NCBI GenBank assembly: GCA_000432895.1
Contig: FR889428.1
Coordinates: forward strand, 1 to 5,059
Direction of reading: 5' to 3'
Length of the DNA stretch: 5,059 bases
Source: Firmicutes bacterium CAG:449
Lineage (GTDB): Bacteria > Bacillota_I > Bacilli_A > RFN20 > CAG-449
The translations under genes and the position numbers were made by a program. Shown here piece after piece: positions 1 to 5,059 of this stretch (positions are counted from its first letter, which is position 1; every line of letters begins with the position of its first letter). A model generated the notes under the pieces. The model had not been told where the DNA came from, ran no database searches, and saw nothing but the letters and a program-made list of their open reading frames with translations.

Positions 1-839
1 ATACTAAAAGGTTTTCTACTTGGTTTGATCCAAATTTATTTAGTTTATCTTTAACTAGATTATTAGCAAAAGAAAATATCACCATCTATTTTGAAAGTCA
101 AATAAGTGAAATTCATCTTGAAAATGATTTAATTAAATATCTTGATATTTATACTATTGAAGGAAAAATATCGTTAGCAGCTGATTCATTTATCGACTCT
201 ACTGGTAGTGGGTATATTTTTAAGCAAGCAAAGATAAAAACTAGAAGTGGTTTAAATTATTTAACTTATGCGACATCAACATATAAAAATGGCTTAAAAA
301 AACCAGTATTTCAATATTCGGGAGCCTCTATGTATGGAAATAATCAACCAGAAGGTGTTAGGTGTTTTATTGATATAAAGCAAAAAGATGTTAATGAATA
401 TCTTTTAATCGGTCAACAATTATGCTTAAAAGAATATGAAGATGGTAAATTTAATGATATTTCTATTCTTCCTAGTATGTCTCAATTTAGAAAGATATCA
501 TCTATTTGTGGAGAATATGCTTTATCAAAAGATGATTTATATAAATATCAAGAGGATTCAATTGGTGTAATTGGAGTTTTTGACAAAGTAAATCAATGGT
601 ATGAATTACCTATTGGTATTTTATTTAATAATAAAATCAAAAATTTATTTGCTTCAGGAAGGATAGTTTCTTGTAAAGATGATGAGGCTTGGGAAGCTAC
701 TAGAGTTATTCCAGTTTGTGCTTTAACTGGTGAAGTAAGTGGATATTTAGCTAGCTATTATAATAAATATAAAAAAATTGATATTAAAGAAATTCAATCT
801 TTATTAATACAAAAAGGAGTTAAAATACATTATAATTAA
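1..839 (+). CDS. FAD-dependent oxidoreductase, C-terminal part (5' end outside the window)
   Basis: The frame is open from base 3, so the first ATG at 330 is internal and the true start lies upstream. The 278 visible residues match the second half of the FAD_oxidored-type flavoproteins (PF12831-like; recognised by motif, not searched). F-I-D-S-T-G-S-G at visible residues 63-70 (bases 189-212) is the conserved strand-turn seen as 'DATGDG' in relatives. N-L-F-A-S-G-R-I-V-S-C (642-674) followed by R-V-I-P-V-C-A-L-T-G-E-V-S-G (702-743) is the C-terminal FAD-contacting block, usually 'NLLVAGRxxS...R...xxxxxGxAAG'. The tail I-D-I-K-E-I-Q-S-L-L-I-Q-K-G-V is the usual family ending. The N-terminal GxGxxG nucleotide-binding loop, probably about 150 residues upstream, is not in the window. 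The family comprises cytoplasmic oxidoreductases of mostly unknown substrate, common in anaerobes, and the substrate here is unknown. The next gene starts three bases after the stop, suggesting cotranscription. Confidence 0.85.
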   Translation, partial: TKRFSTWFDPNLFSLSLTRLLAKENITIYFESQISEIHLENDLIKYLDIYTIEGKISLAADSFIDSTGSGYIFKQAKIKTRSGLNYLTYATSTYKNGLKKPVFQYSGASMYGNNQPEGVRCFIDIKQKDVNEYLLIGQQLCLKEYEDGKFNDISILPSMSQFRKISSICGEYALSKDDLYKYQEDSIGVIGVFDKVNQWYELPIGILFNNKIKNLFASGRIVSCKDDEAWEATRVIPVCALTGEVSGYLASYYNKYKKIDIKEIQSLLIQKGVKIHYN

Positions 840-842
840 AAT

Positions 843-2099
843 ATGGTTTATCAATTTAATAACAAAACTTTCAATATAATAAATAAAGAAGATATTCTTT
901 ATGTTAACGATCAAGAAATTAAAGATTTTTTCTTTTTAGATCAAGAAACATTTGATTCATTTTGTTTTTCAGAAAAATACCCAAATGACAGTGTTTCTTC
1001 TTTTTATGATTATGATGAAGATATTATTTCTTATCATGATTTAAATTTGGTTTTTATTATTGGTTTAGAAATGAATAAAGAATTTGTTAAAAATTTTTAT
1101 TTGTTTTGTAAGAAAAATAATTTAAAGATTAATTTTATCCCTTATTTAAAAGATGAAATTGAAATTTTATTTTTGGATGTTAATAAAAAATATGATGAGA
1201 TGCTTTTAACAATTGATAAAATTAATAATAAACAAGTTTATAATTATCGTTATTTTAAAAATTTAGATATTTTTAAATGTCGGAATTTAATTTTAGAAAT
1301 AAAAAATAAGTATCATTATGATGAAGATTTTGCTCAAGAAAAAGATGAATATACTTTTTTAAATATTATTGATACTATAAATGGTCAAAAAGGTTCTCTT
1401 GAAGAAAAAGCTAGTCAGTATTTATTTTATATAATTAACGATAAACCTTTTATTAAAGGTAATGAAGAAATTGCTTGTTTTCTTGTTTTAGATTTTTTAA
1501 ATATAAATAGAGCAATAACAAAAAAAGGAAATTTCCTAATTGAACCGAGCGATTTTACTTATGCAATTAGTTTAATAAATAATTCTAATAATAAAGAAGA
1601 AACATTAAAAAAAATTAGATGTTTATTTATTGGAAAGAAAAAACAAAATAATCTTGATGAATTATTTGAAATTTTAAAAATTGATTCTAGCGAAGATAAT
1701 GTTATTAATTATCTTGTTAAATATATTGAAAATTTTTATGGATGCCAAGGATATTATGAATATTATAATTCTAAATGTGGTTGTTTAAAAATTCATTATC
1801 ATGGGGAATATAATTATTTTAAATTAAATATTGGTAAAACTATTGCTTCAAATAATACATTATATTTTGATTGTATTGCTACTTGTTATATGGAAGCACC
1901 ATTTTATTTAACTAATCGGGATAAAGTTATTGCTAGTTTATTTGAAGAAATAAAAGTAAGAAGTTATGAAGATGTTATTAATGACGATTTAAAAAAGAAT
2001 TTATTAAATAAATTAAAACCATTTTATGATTTAAATCAAATTAATATTGAATTTAATATTAAATGGAAGTTAGATGTTGATGTAGATTATATATTTTAA
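843..2099 (+). CDS. Protein with a degenerate (probably inactive) Fic/Doc domain, RhuM-like
   Basis: This 418-aa protein looks three-part. Residues 1-115 are unrecognised. Residues ~115-265 resemble the Fic/Doc domain of RhuM-type proteins: S-L-E-E-K-A-S-Q-Y-L-F-Y-I-I-N-D (185-200) corresponds to the usual 'SxEEKAANLLYFIIKD', and the stretch around D-F-T-Y-A-I-S-L-I (237-245) followed by N-K-E-E-T (250-254) to the usual 'ALVALTLLIAES...KE'. The catalytic loop at 201-209 (bases 1443-1469) reads K-P-F-I-K-G-N-E-E, whereas active Fic proteins have H-x-F-x-D/E-G-N-x-R. The catalytic His, the Mg-binding acid and the phosphate-binding Arg are all replaced, so nucleotidyl transfer is unlikely. Residues ~290-418 are a Tyr-rich tail with C-x-C (312-314), H-x-H (318-320) and C-x3-C (344-348). 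There is no signal peptide or membrane segment. ATG 843 has no well-placed Shine-Dalgarno (nearest AAGGAG is at 814-819), so translation may be coupled to the preceding gene. G+C is very low. The Fic relationship is from remembered family sequences; flanking domains are unknown. Confidence 0.7.
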   Translation: MVYQFNNKTFNIINKEDILYVNDQEIKDFFFLDQETFDSFCFSEKYPNDSVSSFYDYDEDIISYHDLNLVFIIGLEMNKEFVKNFYLFCKKNNLKINFIPYLKDEIEILFLDVNKKYDEMLLTIDKINNKQVYNYRYFKNLDIFKCRNLILEIKNKYHYDEDFAQEKDEYTFLNIIDTINGQKGSLEEKASQYLFYIINDKPFIKGNEEIACFLVLDFLNINRAITKKGNFLIEPSDFTYAISLINNSNNKEETLKKIRCLFIGKKKQNNLDELFEILKIDSSEDNVINYLVKYIENFYGCQGYYEYYNSKCGCLKIHYHGEYNYFKLNIGKTIASNNTLYFDCIATCYMEAPFYLTNRDKVIASLFEEIKVRSYEDVINDDLKKNLLNKLKPFYDLNQINIEFNIKWKLDVDVDYIF

Positions 2100-2103
2100 G
2101 AGG
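2098..2103 (+). promoter_or_regulatory. Shine-Dalgarno-like AAGAGG before the small ORF at 2108
   Basis: AAGAGG overlaps the TAA stop of the Fic-like gene and lies four bases before ATG 2108. The spacing is a little short but workable. It is the clearest ribosome-binding-like sequence between 2100 and the GIY-YIG gene, and it is the main reason to take the small ORF seriously. Confidence 0.4.
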
Positions 2104-2107
2104 AATT

Positions 2108-2242
2108 ATGTTAATTAAAGAATTAATAAATATTATTGAAAATGCTTTTTATAATGAAAATCATATTAATAAATTAAAAGATTTTTCTTTAAAAAGATTG
2201 TTATGCATTTATAAATATGAAAAATATGGAAATAAGTTTTGA
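2108..2242 (+). CDS. Possible 44-aa small protein or leader ORF
   Basis: ATG 2108 opens 44 codons ending at TGA 2240-2242. The peptide begins M-L-I-K-E-L-I-N-I-I-E-N-A-F and ends K-Y-E-K-Y-G-N-K-F. It is lysine-rich with an amphipathic-looking N-terminal half, and no family is recognised. It has a Shine-Dalgarno-like sequence and fills the otherwise empty 117-bp gap between the Fic-like gene and the GIY-YIG gene, overlapping the latter by 26 bases in another frame. It would be the only gene here ending in TGA. Possible explanations are a real small protein, a coupling ORF that delivers ribosomes to the downstream start (which has no Shine-Dalgarno of its own), a displaced N-terminus of the GIY-YIG protein after a frameshift, or chance in AT-rich DNA. 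The sequence alone does not decide between them. Confidence 0.35.
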   Translation: MLIKELINIIENAFYNENHINKLKDFSLKRLLCIYKYEKYGNKF

Positions 2243-3026
2243 AGATATTTTAAATCATTATAATATCAAGAATTATTATATTTTTTGGTATGGATATACA
2301 ATTTCAAAAGAATATTTTGATGAAAAAGGTTTCACCAAAACTAGTTTTAAAATTGAAAATAATAAAATTAGAAATGATTGCATTTATATTATTTTAGAAG
2401 GATTAAGACCATTTTATTGCCTATATCAAGGTTGTTTTAAAATCGAAAAAATTGAGTCACTTGATGAAAAACACTCACAATGCTATTTGCAAAAATATGA
2501 AACGGAATTAGATTGTTATATTCATCGCTTAGTTTTAAAATCTAATATTATTTTTACTTTTTATAATACTTCAGCAAAAAAGTTTTTTGTTGATAATATT
2601 CTACCTCAAAAAGAAACTAGGAAAGTACCATTATTTACTTCATATGATAAGGTTGATTTATCTTTTAATCAATTACGTGAAATTGTAGAAAATCAATATC
2701 AAGACTATATAAGTGCGTTATCAGCAGTTCAAGGGATTTATATGATAATTGATACAAAAACTGGTAAGCAGTATATTGGTAGTGCATATGGTGAAAATGG
2801 AATTTATGGTCGATGGGAAAGTTATGCATTAACTTATGATGGTGGTAATAAAGAATTTGTTAAATTAAAAAATGATACTGAACTAGGTATAGAGTGTTTT
2901 TCTAATTTTAAATATATAATTTTAGAAATTTTACCTTTTAATGTTTCACATAAAGAAGTTATAAACAAAGAAAATTTTTATAAACAAAGATTTTTAACTA
3001 AAAAGTTTGGATATAATGATAATTAA
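2217..3026 (+). CDS. GIY-YIG nuclease-domain protein
   Basis: This 269-aa protein has a C-terminal GIY-YIG endonuclease domain at residues ~166-269. Visible hallmarks are G173-I-Y175, Y186-I-G188 within K-Q-Y-I-G-S-A-Y-G, the catalytic-type R199 in G-R-W, G-G-N-K-E at 209-213, and E252 as the likely metal-binding acid in N-K-E-N-F-Y-K-Q-R. The ending F-G-Y-N-D-N matches the 'FGLNKN' tail of this subgroup. All expected catalytic positions appear intact, so it is probably an active Mg-dependent DNA nuclease. Residues 1-165 form an uncharacterised N-terminal domain typical of bacterial stand-alone proteins of this subgroup; its target is unknown. It is not UvrC, which has the GIY-YIG domain at its N-terminus. 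The frame is open from 2193. ATG 2217 is the first start, with ATG 2226 as an alternative, and neither has a Shine-Dalgarno. It probably shares a transcript with the Fic-like gene. Its stop overlaps that of the convergent regulator gene. Confidence 0.8.
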   Translation: MKNMEISFEDILNHYNIKNYYIFWYGYTISKEYFDEKGFTKTSFKIENNKIRNDCIYIILEGLRPFYCLYQGCFKIEKIESLDEKHSQCYLQKYETELDCYIHRLVLKSNIIFTFYNTSAKKFFVDNILPQKETRKVPLFTSYDKVDLSFNQLREIVENQYQDYISALSAVQGIYMIIDTKTGKQYIGSAYGENGIYGRWESYALTYDGGNKEFVKLKNDTELGIECFSNFKYIILEILPFNVSHKEVINKENFYKQRFLTKKFGYNDN

Positions 3027-3601
3027 TTTAAAATTAAATAGTTGTTTTCAATTTTAATGATATTTTCATTAATCATTTTTGATATTTCTCGAGAAACTGA
3101 TGGTCTAGGTAAGATTAGTTCTTTGGCTAGTTGAGTAATATTTTTTTTAATTTTTTTATTATGAATTTCTAGATAATAAATAATTCTTTCTCTAATATTT
3201 TTATGTGATAAAAGTTTGTTTTTTTGAGTTAATTTAATTGTTTTTTCAGATAATGTATTAATATATTGTTCTAGAAATTCTTTGTTGTTTTGTAAAATTT
3301 TAATTAGATTATTTTTTTCTATATAAATAATTTTAGTATCCTTTTTTGCTATAATTTCACCTAAAAAATAAGGACTAGAAGAAAAGATTAAAGCATTAGC
3401 AAAAAAATCATGTTCTTTTACTATGGAAATTAATTCTTCATTTCCATTTTTTGTATAAGAAATGATTTGAATTTCTCCAGTTTGAACATAAAATACACCT
3501 GTAGCCTTTTGATTTTCATGAAAAATAATTTGATTCTGTTTAACATATAGATATTTTAAATATGTTAATTCTTCTTTAGTTAATAAATTTAATAATTTCA
3601 T
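3023..3601 (-). CDS. Crp/Fnr-family transcriptional regulator
   Basis: This 192-aa protein has the two-domain Crp/Fnr layout. An N-terminal cupin-like effector domain (about residues 15-105) contains F-Y-V-Q-T-G-E-I-Q-I (37-46), the usual 'xxxGxx' beta-roll turn. A long dimerisation helix follows at ~107-134. A winged helix-turn-helix spans ~154-190, with recognition helix R-P-S-V-S-R-E-I-S-K-M (166-176), close to the 'RPSLSRELS' of Firmicutes Crp/Fnr proteins. There is no cysteine, so it carries no FNR-type iron-sulfur cluster. The cAMP phosphate-binding cassette (G-E-L/R-A-L) is absent; the corresponding segment is H-D-F-F-A-N-A-L-I-F-S. It therefore probably senses another ligand or none. 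It is divergent from the ABC transporter operon, with a Crp-type palindrome 9 bases upstream of its start, suggesting control of the transporter and autoregulation. No Shine-Dalgarno is seen before its ATG. Confidence 0.85.
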   Translation of the reverse strand: MKLLNLLTKEELTYLKYLYVKQNQIIFHENQKATGVFYVQTGEIQIISYTKNGNEELISIVKEHDFFANALIFSSSPYFLGEIIAKKDTKIIYIEKNNLIKILQNNKEFLEQYINTLSEKTIKLTQKNKLLSHKNIRERIIYYLEIHNKKIKKNITQLAKELILPRPSVSREISKMINENIIKIENNYLILN

Positions 3602-3609
3602 ACTAAAAG

Positions 3610-3625
3610 TGTAACAAATGTTACA
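3610..3625. promoter_or_regulatory. Predicted Crp/Fnr-family operator palindrome
   Basis: TGTAACA-AA-TGTTACA has perfect 7-base arms around a 2-base centre. The core TAACA-N2-TGTTA is the same as in the Listeria PrfA box (TTAACA-N2-TGTTAA), and PrfA belongs to the Crp/Fnr family. It lies in the 72-bp region between the divergent regulator and transporter genes, 9 bases upstream of the regulator ATG and 48 bases upstream of the transporter ATG. Binding by the adjacent regulator is inferred from position and form. The site would fall in the regulator's own 5' leader, a location that favours autorepression. Confidence 0.65.
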
Positions 3626-3646
3626 TATTTTTTAAATATTTTTCTT

Positions 3647-3652
3647 TAAAAT
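3647..3652 (+). promoter_or_regulatory. Candidate -10 element (TAAAAT) of the ABC transporter operon
   Basis: TAAAAT differs from TATAAT at one position. If it is used, transcription would start near 3659 and the palindrome centre (3617.5) would sit near -41.5, the class II activator position for Crp-family proteins. No good -35 hexamer is present, as expected for an activated promoter. The choice was made after seeing the operator, and the overlapping TATAGT at 3652-3657 is an alternative -10. In this AT-rich DNA such matches are common. Confidence 0.35.
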
Positions 3653-3662
3653 ATAGTTGATT

Positions 3663-3668
3663 AAGGAG
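3663..3668 (+). promoter_or_regulatory. Shine-Dalgarno AAGGAG for the substrate-binding lipoprotein
   Basis: AAGGAG lies five bases before ATG 3674 and is the strongest ribosome-binding site in the window. It fixes the start of the lipoprotein gene and fits its role as the first, well-translated gene of the transporter operon. Confidence 0.85.
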
Positions 3669-3673
3669 TCAAT

Positions 3674-4648
3674 ATGAAAAAAAATATTATATTATTAAGT
3701 TTAAGTTTATTATTAATTGGTTGTGGTGAAGTAGCATCTACTTCAAATGGAACTACTACAAGTGAAAATACTACAACAAATCAAGAGGAAGTTAAAGTAA
3801 AAGTTCTTGCTCCAGATGGAACACCTTCTCTTGCTTTAGCTAATTTCTATCACGATAATACATCAATGTACACTATTTTTGATGTTCAAAGTGGAGCGGA
3901 TCCATTAAAAGCAGCCTTTGTAAGTGGAGAGTATGATGTTATAGTAGCTCCGACAAATTTAGGATCAATTTTCTATAATAAAAATCAAGGTGAAAAATAT
4001 GTTTTATATCAAACAATTGTATGGGGAAATTTATATGTTGTTTGCGATGAAGAAATAACTTCATTTGCTGATTTAGCTAATAAGGATATTACTTTATTTG
4101 GACAAAATTCGACTCCAGATATTGTTATGAAAAGTTTAGCTAGTTATTATAATATTTCTTATAATGCAAATTATGTTAATGATGTAACTGCATCAACAAG
4201 TGCTTATATTAGTGGAACGAGTCATTGTGTAGTTTCCGCTCAACCTGTTTTAACTAAATTAAATGCAAAATTACAAAATGCTCATATTTTAGATTTACAA
4301 TCAGAATGGGCTAAAATGACTTCTTCAGCTTCTTATCCTCAAGCAAGTATTTTCTTTAAAGAATCTTTAAAAGGTAAAATTGATAATGTTTTAAAAGCTA
4401 TGACTGAATCAGTTAAAAAAGCAAATGAAAATCCATCTATTACTGCTGAAAATGCAACTTCAATGTATAAAGGATTTGAAACTTTAGGTAAAGAAGTTCT
4501 TGAAAATGCCATTCCAAAATGTCATTATGCTATTGAGGAAAACCAAAAAGAAGCTATTGAATTTTATTTTAATAAAATGAAAGATTTATCTTTAGATGCT
4601 CAATTTGGTGGTAAATTACCAGATGAAAACTTCTACTACTCTATCTAA
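3674..4648 (+). CDS. ABC transporter substrate-binding lipoprotein (TauA/SsuA/ThiY-like)
   Basis: This 324-aa exported lipoprotein captures the substrate for an ABC importer. A short signal peptide, M-K-K-N-I-I then a Leu-rich core, ends in the lipobox L14-I-G-C17, so Cys17 should be lipidated and anchored to the outer face of the membrane. A Ser/Thr/Asn-rich linker spans ~18-39. The binding domain begins with K-V-L-A-P-D-G-T-P-S-L-A (43-54) and continues with A-F-V-S-G-E-Y-D-V-I-V-A-P-T-N-L-G (81-97), V-W-G-N-L-Y (116-121) and L-F-G-Q-N-S-T-P-D (141-149). These resemble periplasmic-binding proteins of the nitrate/sulfonate/thiamine-precursor group (NMT1/SsuA-like superfamily). The specific ligand cannot be assigned. 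Its G+C is clearly higher than that of the Fic-like gene, fitting a well-expressed gene. The permease gene overlaps its last 26 bases, and the divergent Crp/Fnr gene probably regulates it. Confidence 0.88.
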   Translation: MKKNIILLSLSLLLIGCGEVASTSNGTTTSENTTTNQEEVKVKVLAPDGTPSLALANFYHDNTSMYTIFDVQSGADPLKAAFVSGEYDVIVAPTNLGSIFYNKNQGEKYVLYQTIVWGNLYVVCDEEITSFADLANKDITLFGQNSTPDIVMKSLASYYNISYNANYVNDVTASTSAYISGTSHCVVSAQPVLTKLNAKLQNAHILDLQSEWAKMTSSASYPQASIFFKESLKGKIDNVLKAMTESVKKANENPSITAENATSMYKGFETLGKEVLENAIPKCHYAIEENQKEAIEFYFNKMKDLSLDAQFGGKLPDENFYYSI

Positions 4649-5059
4649 AATTACTTTTTATTTTACTGGAATATTTTCTATATTTTTGTTTTGGATAGTT
4701 TTATCTTCAACAAAAAATAATAATTTTATTTATCCATCTTTAGGAATGATTTTTAAGTCATTAATAAATTTGTTTTGGGATTATAATATTTTTTTAGCAA
4801 CTGTAAATAGTTTTTTAAAAGTAATAATTGTTTTATTAATTAGTTTTTTTATTTCAATTATTATTAGTTTTATTTATATTCTAAAAAAAGATACAATTGA
4901 ATTCTTTAAACCTTGGCTTGCGTTATTAAAAGCTACACCACTTGCAATTATTTCAGTTTATTTATGGATAAGTTTAGGAAGTGAAAAAGCTCCATATTTA
5001 ATAACTTTATTAATGACTTTACCAATATGTGTACAAGGATTCATTTCTTCATTAAATCA
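4623..5059 (+). CDS. ABC transporter permease (SsuC/TauC-like), N-terminal part
   Basis: ATG 4623 opens a frame that stays open to the window end (145 complete codons, 3' truncated). Hydrophobic segments lie at residues ~11-28, ~66-88, ~98-117 and ~122-140, as in BPD_transp_1 inner-membrane components. The pattern F-I-Y-P-S-L-G-M-I-F (35-44) corresponds to 'xLPSPxxVxxA', and A-L-L-K-A-T-P-L-A-I-I-S (100-111) followed by L-W-I-S-L-G (114-119) to 'ALRAIPxxAxxPLxxxWFGxG' of nitrate/sulfonate-type permeases. The EAA loop that contacts the ATPase should follow beyond the window. The start overlaps the binding-protein gene by 26 bases with only a weak, distant GGTGG (4607-4611) upstream, which points to translational coupling. 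A matching ATPase gene is expected next but is not visible. Confidence 0.85.
   Translation, partial: MKTSTTLSKITFYFTGIFSIFLFWIVLSSTKNNNFIYPSLGMIFKSLINLFWDYNIFLATVNSFLKVIIVLLISFFISIIISFIYILKKDTIEFFKPWLALLKATPLAIISVYLWISLGSEKAPYLITLLMTLPICVQGFISSLN

Noticed and set aside
814..819. AAGGAG as the ribosome-binding site of the Fic-like gene
   Set aside because: It is 23 bases from ATG 843, and no in-frame start lies at normal spacing because TAA 837-839 intervenes.
330..839. Stand-alone 169-aa protein starting at ATG 330
   Set aside because: The same frame is open to the window edge, and its upstream residues carry the family motif F-I-D-S-T-G-S-G; the ATG is internal.
2217..3026. UvrC or a group I intron homing endonuclease
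   Set aside because: UvrC has its GIY-YIG domain at the N-terminus and is much longer; no intron structure or split host gene is visible around this gene.
3023..3037. Inverted repeat TTAATTT-A-AAATTAA as a bidirectional terminator
   Set aside because: The stem is A/T only, the loop is one base, and no U-tract follows; such repeats arise by chance in this composition.
3650..3678. Minus-strand promoter TTCATA-17-TATATT for the regulator gene
   Set aside because: The -35 matches at only four of six positions and the -10 is a generic AT-rich match; too weak to list as a feature.
3674..5059. Naming the transporter as taurine, sulfonate or thiamine-precursor specific (tauA/ssuA/thiY)
   Set aside because: Only the superfamily is recognisable; no ligand-specific residues or biosynthetic neighbours are seen.

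Overview
This is a very AT-rich stretch of bacterial DNA. Sixty-base rows counted by hand range from about 12% to 40% G+C, and most fall between 13% and 30%. All five complete main genes end in TAA. All 12 tryptophans in the visible reading frames are TGG and none is an in-frame TGA, so the standard bacterial code (table 11) applies rather than the mycoplasma code. Together with the protein families present (a Crp/Fnr regulator with a Firmicutes-type recognition helix, a lipoprotein binding protein, an anaerobe-type FAD oxidoreductase), this suggests a low-GC Bacillota/Mycoplasmatota-like organism, for example an Erysipelotrichia, RF39, Haloplasma or Acholeplasma-type lineage. The taxonomy is inference.

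Layout, left half, + strand. The window opens inside a FAD-dependent oxidoreductase whose frame is open from the first base; only its C-terminal 278 residues are seen. Three bases after its stop begins a 418-aa protein. Its middle third aligns, from memory, with the Fic/Doc domain of RhuM-type proteins, but the catalytic motif is destroyed (K-P-F-I-K-G-N-E-E instead of H-x-F-x-D/E-G-N-x-R). Next come a possible 44-aa reading frame with a Shine-Dalgarno-like sequence and, overlapping its end by 26 bases, a 269-aa protein with an apparently intact C-terminal GIY-YIG nuclease domain. The spacing suggests one transcript, whose promoter must lie upstream of the window.

Layout, right half. A Crp/Fnr-type regulator on the - strand converges on the GIY-YIG gene, and the two stop codons overlap. 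It is divergent from an ABC transporter operon on the + strand: a lipoprotein substrate-binding protein of the TauA/SsuA/ThiY type, then a SsuC/TauC-type permease that overlaps it by 26 bases and runs off the window. The 72-bp divergent intergenic region holds one perfect palindrome, TGTAACA-AA-TGTTACA, which has the architecture of a Crp-family (PrfA-box-like) operator. The simplest reading is that the regulator controls the transporter, itself, or both. The transported substrate cannot be read from the sequence.

The most unusual item is the degenerate Fic-domain protein beside a nuclease gene. Any joint role in defence or toxin-antitoxin biology is a hypothesis, not something the sequence shows. 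No tRNA, rRNA, CRISPR array, insertion sequence or convincing intrinsic terminator was found.
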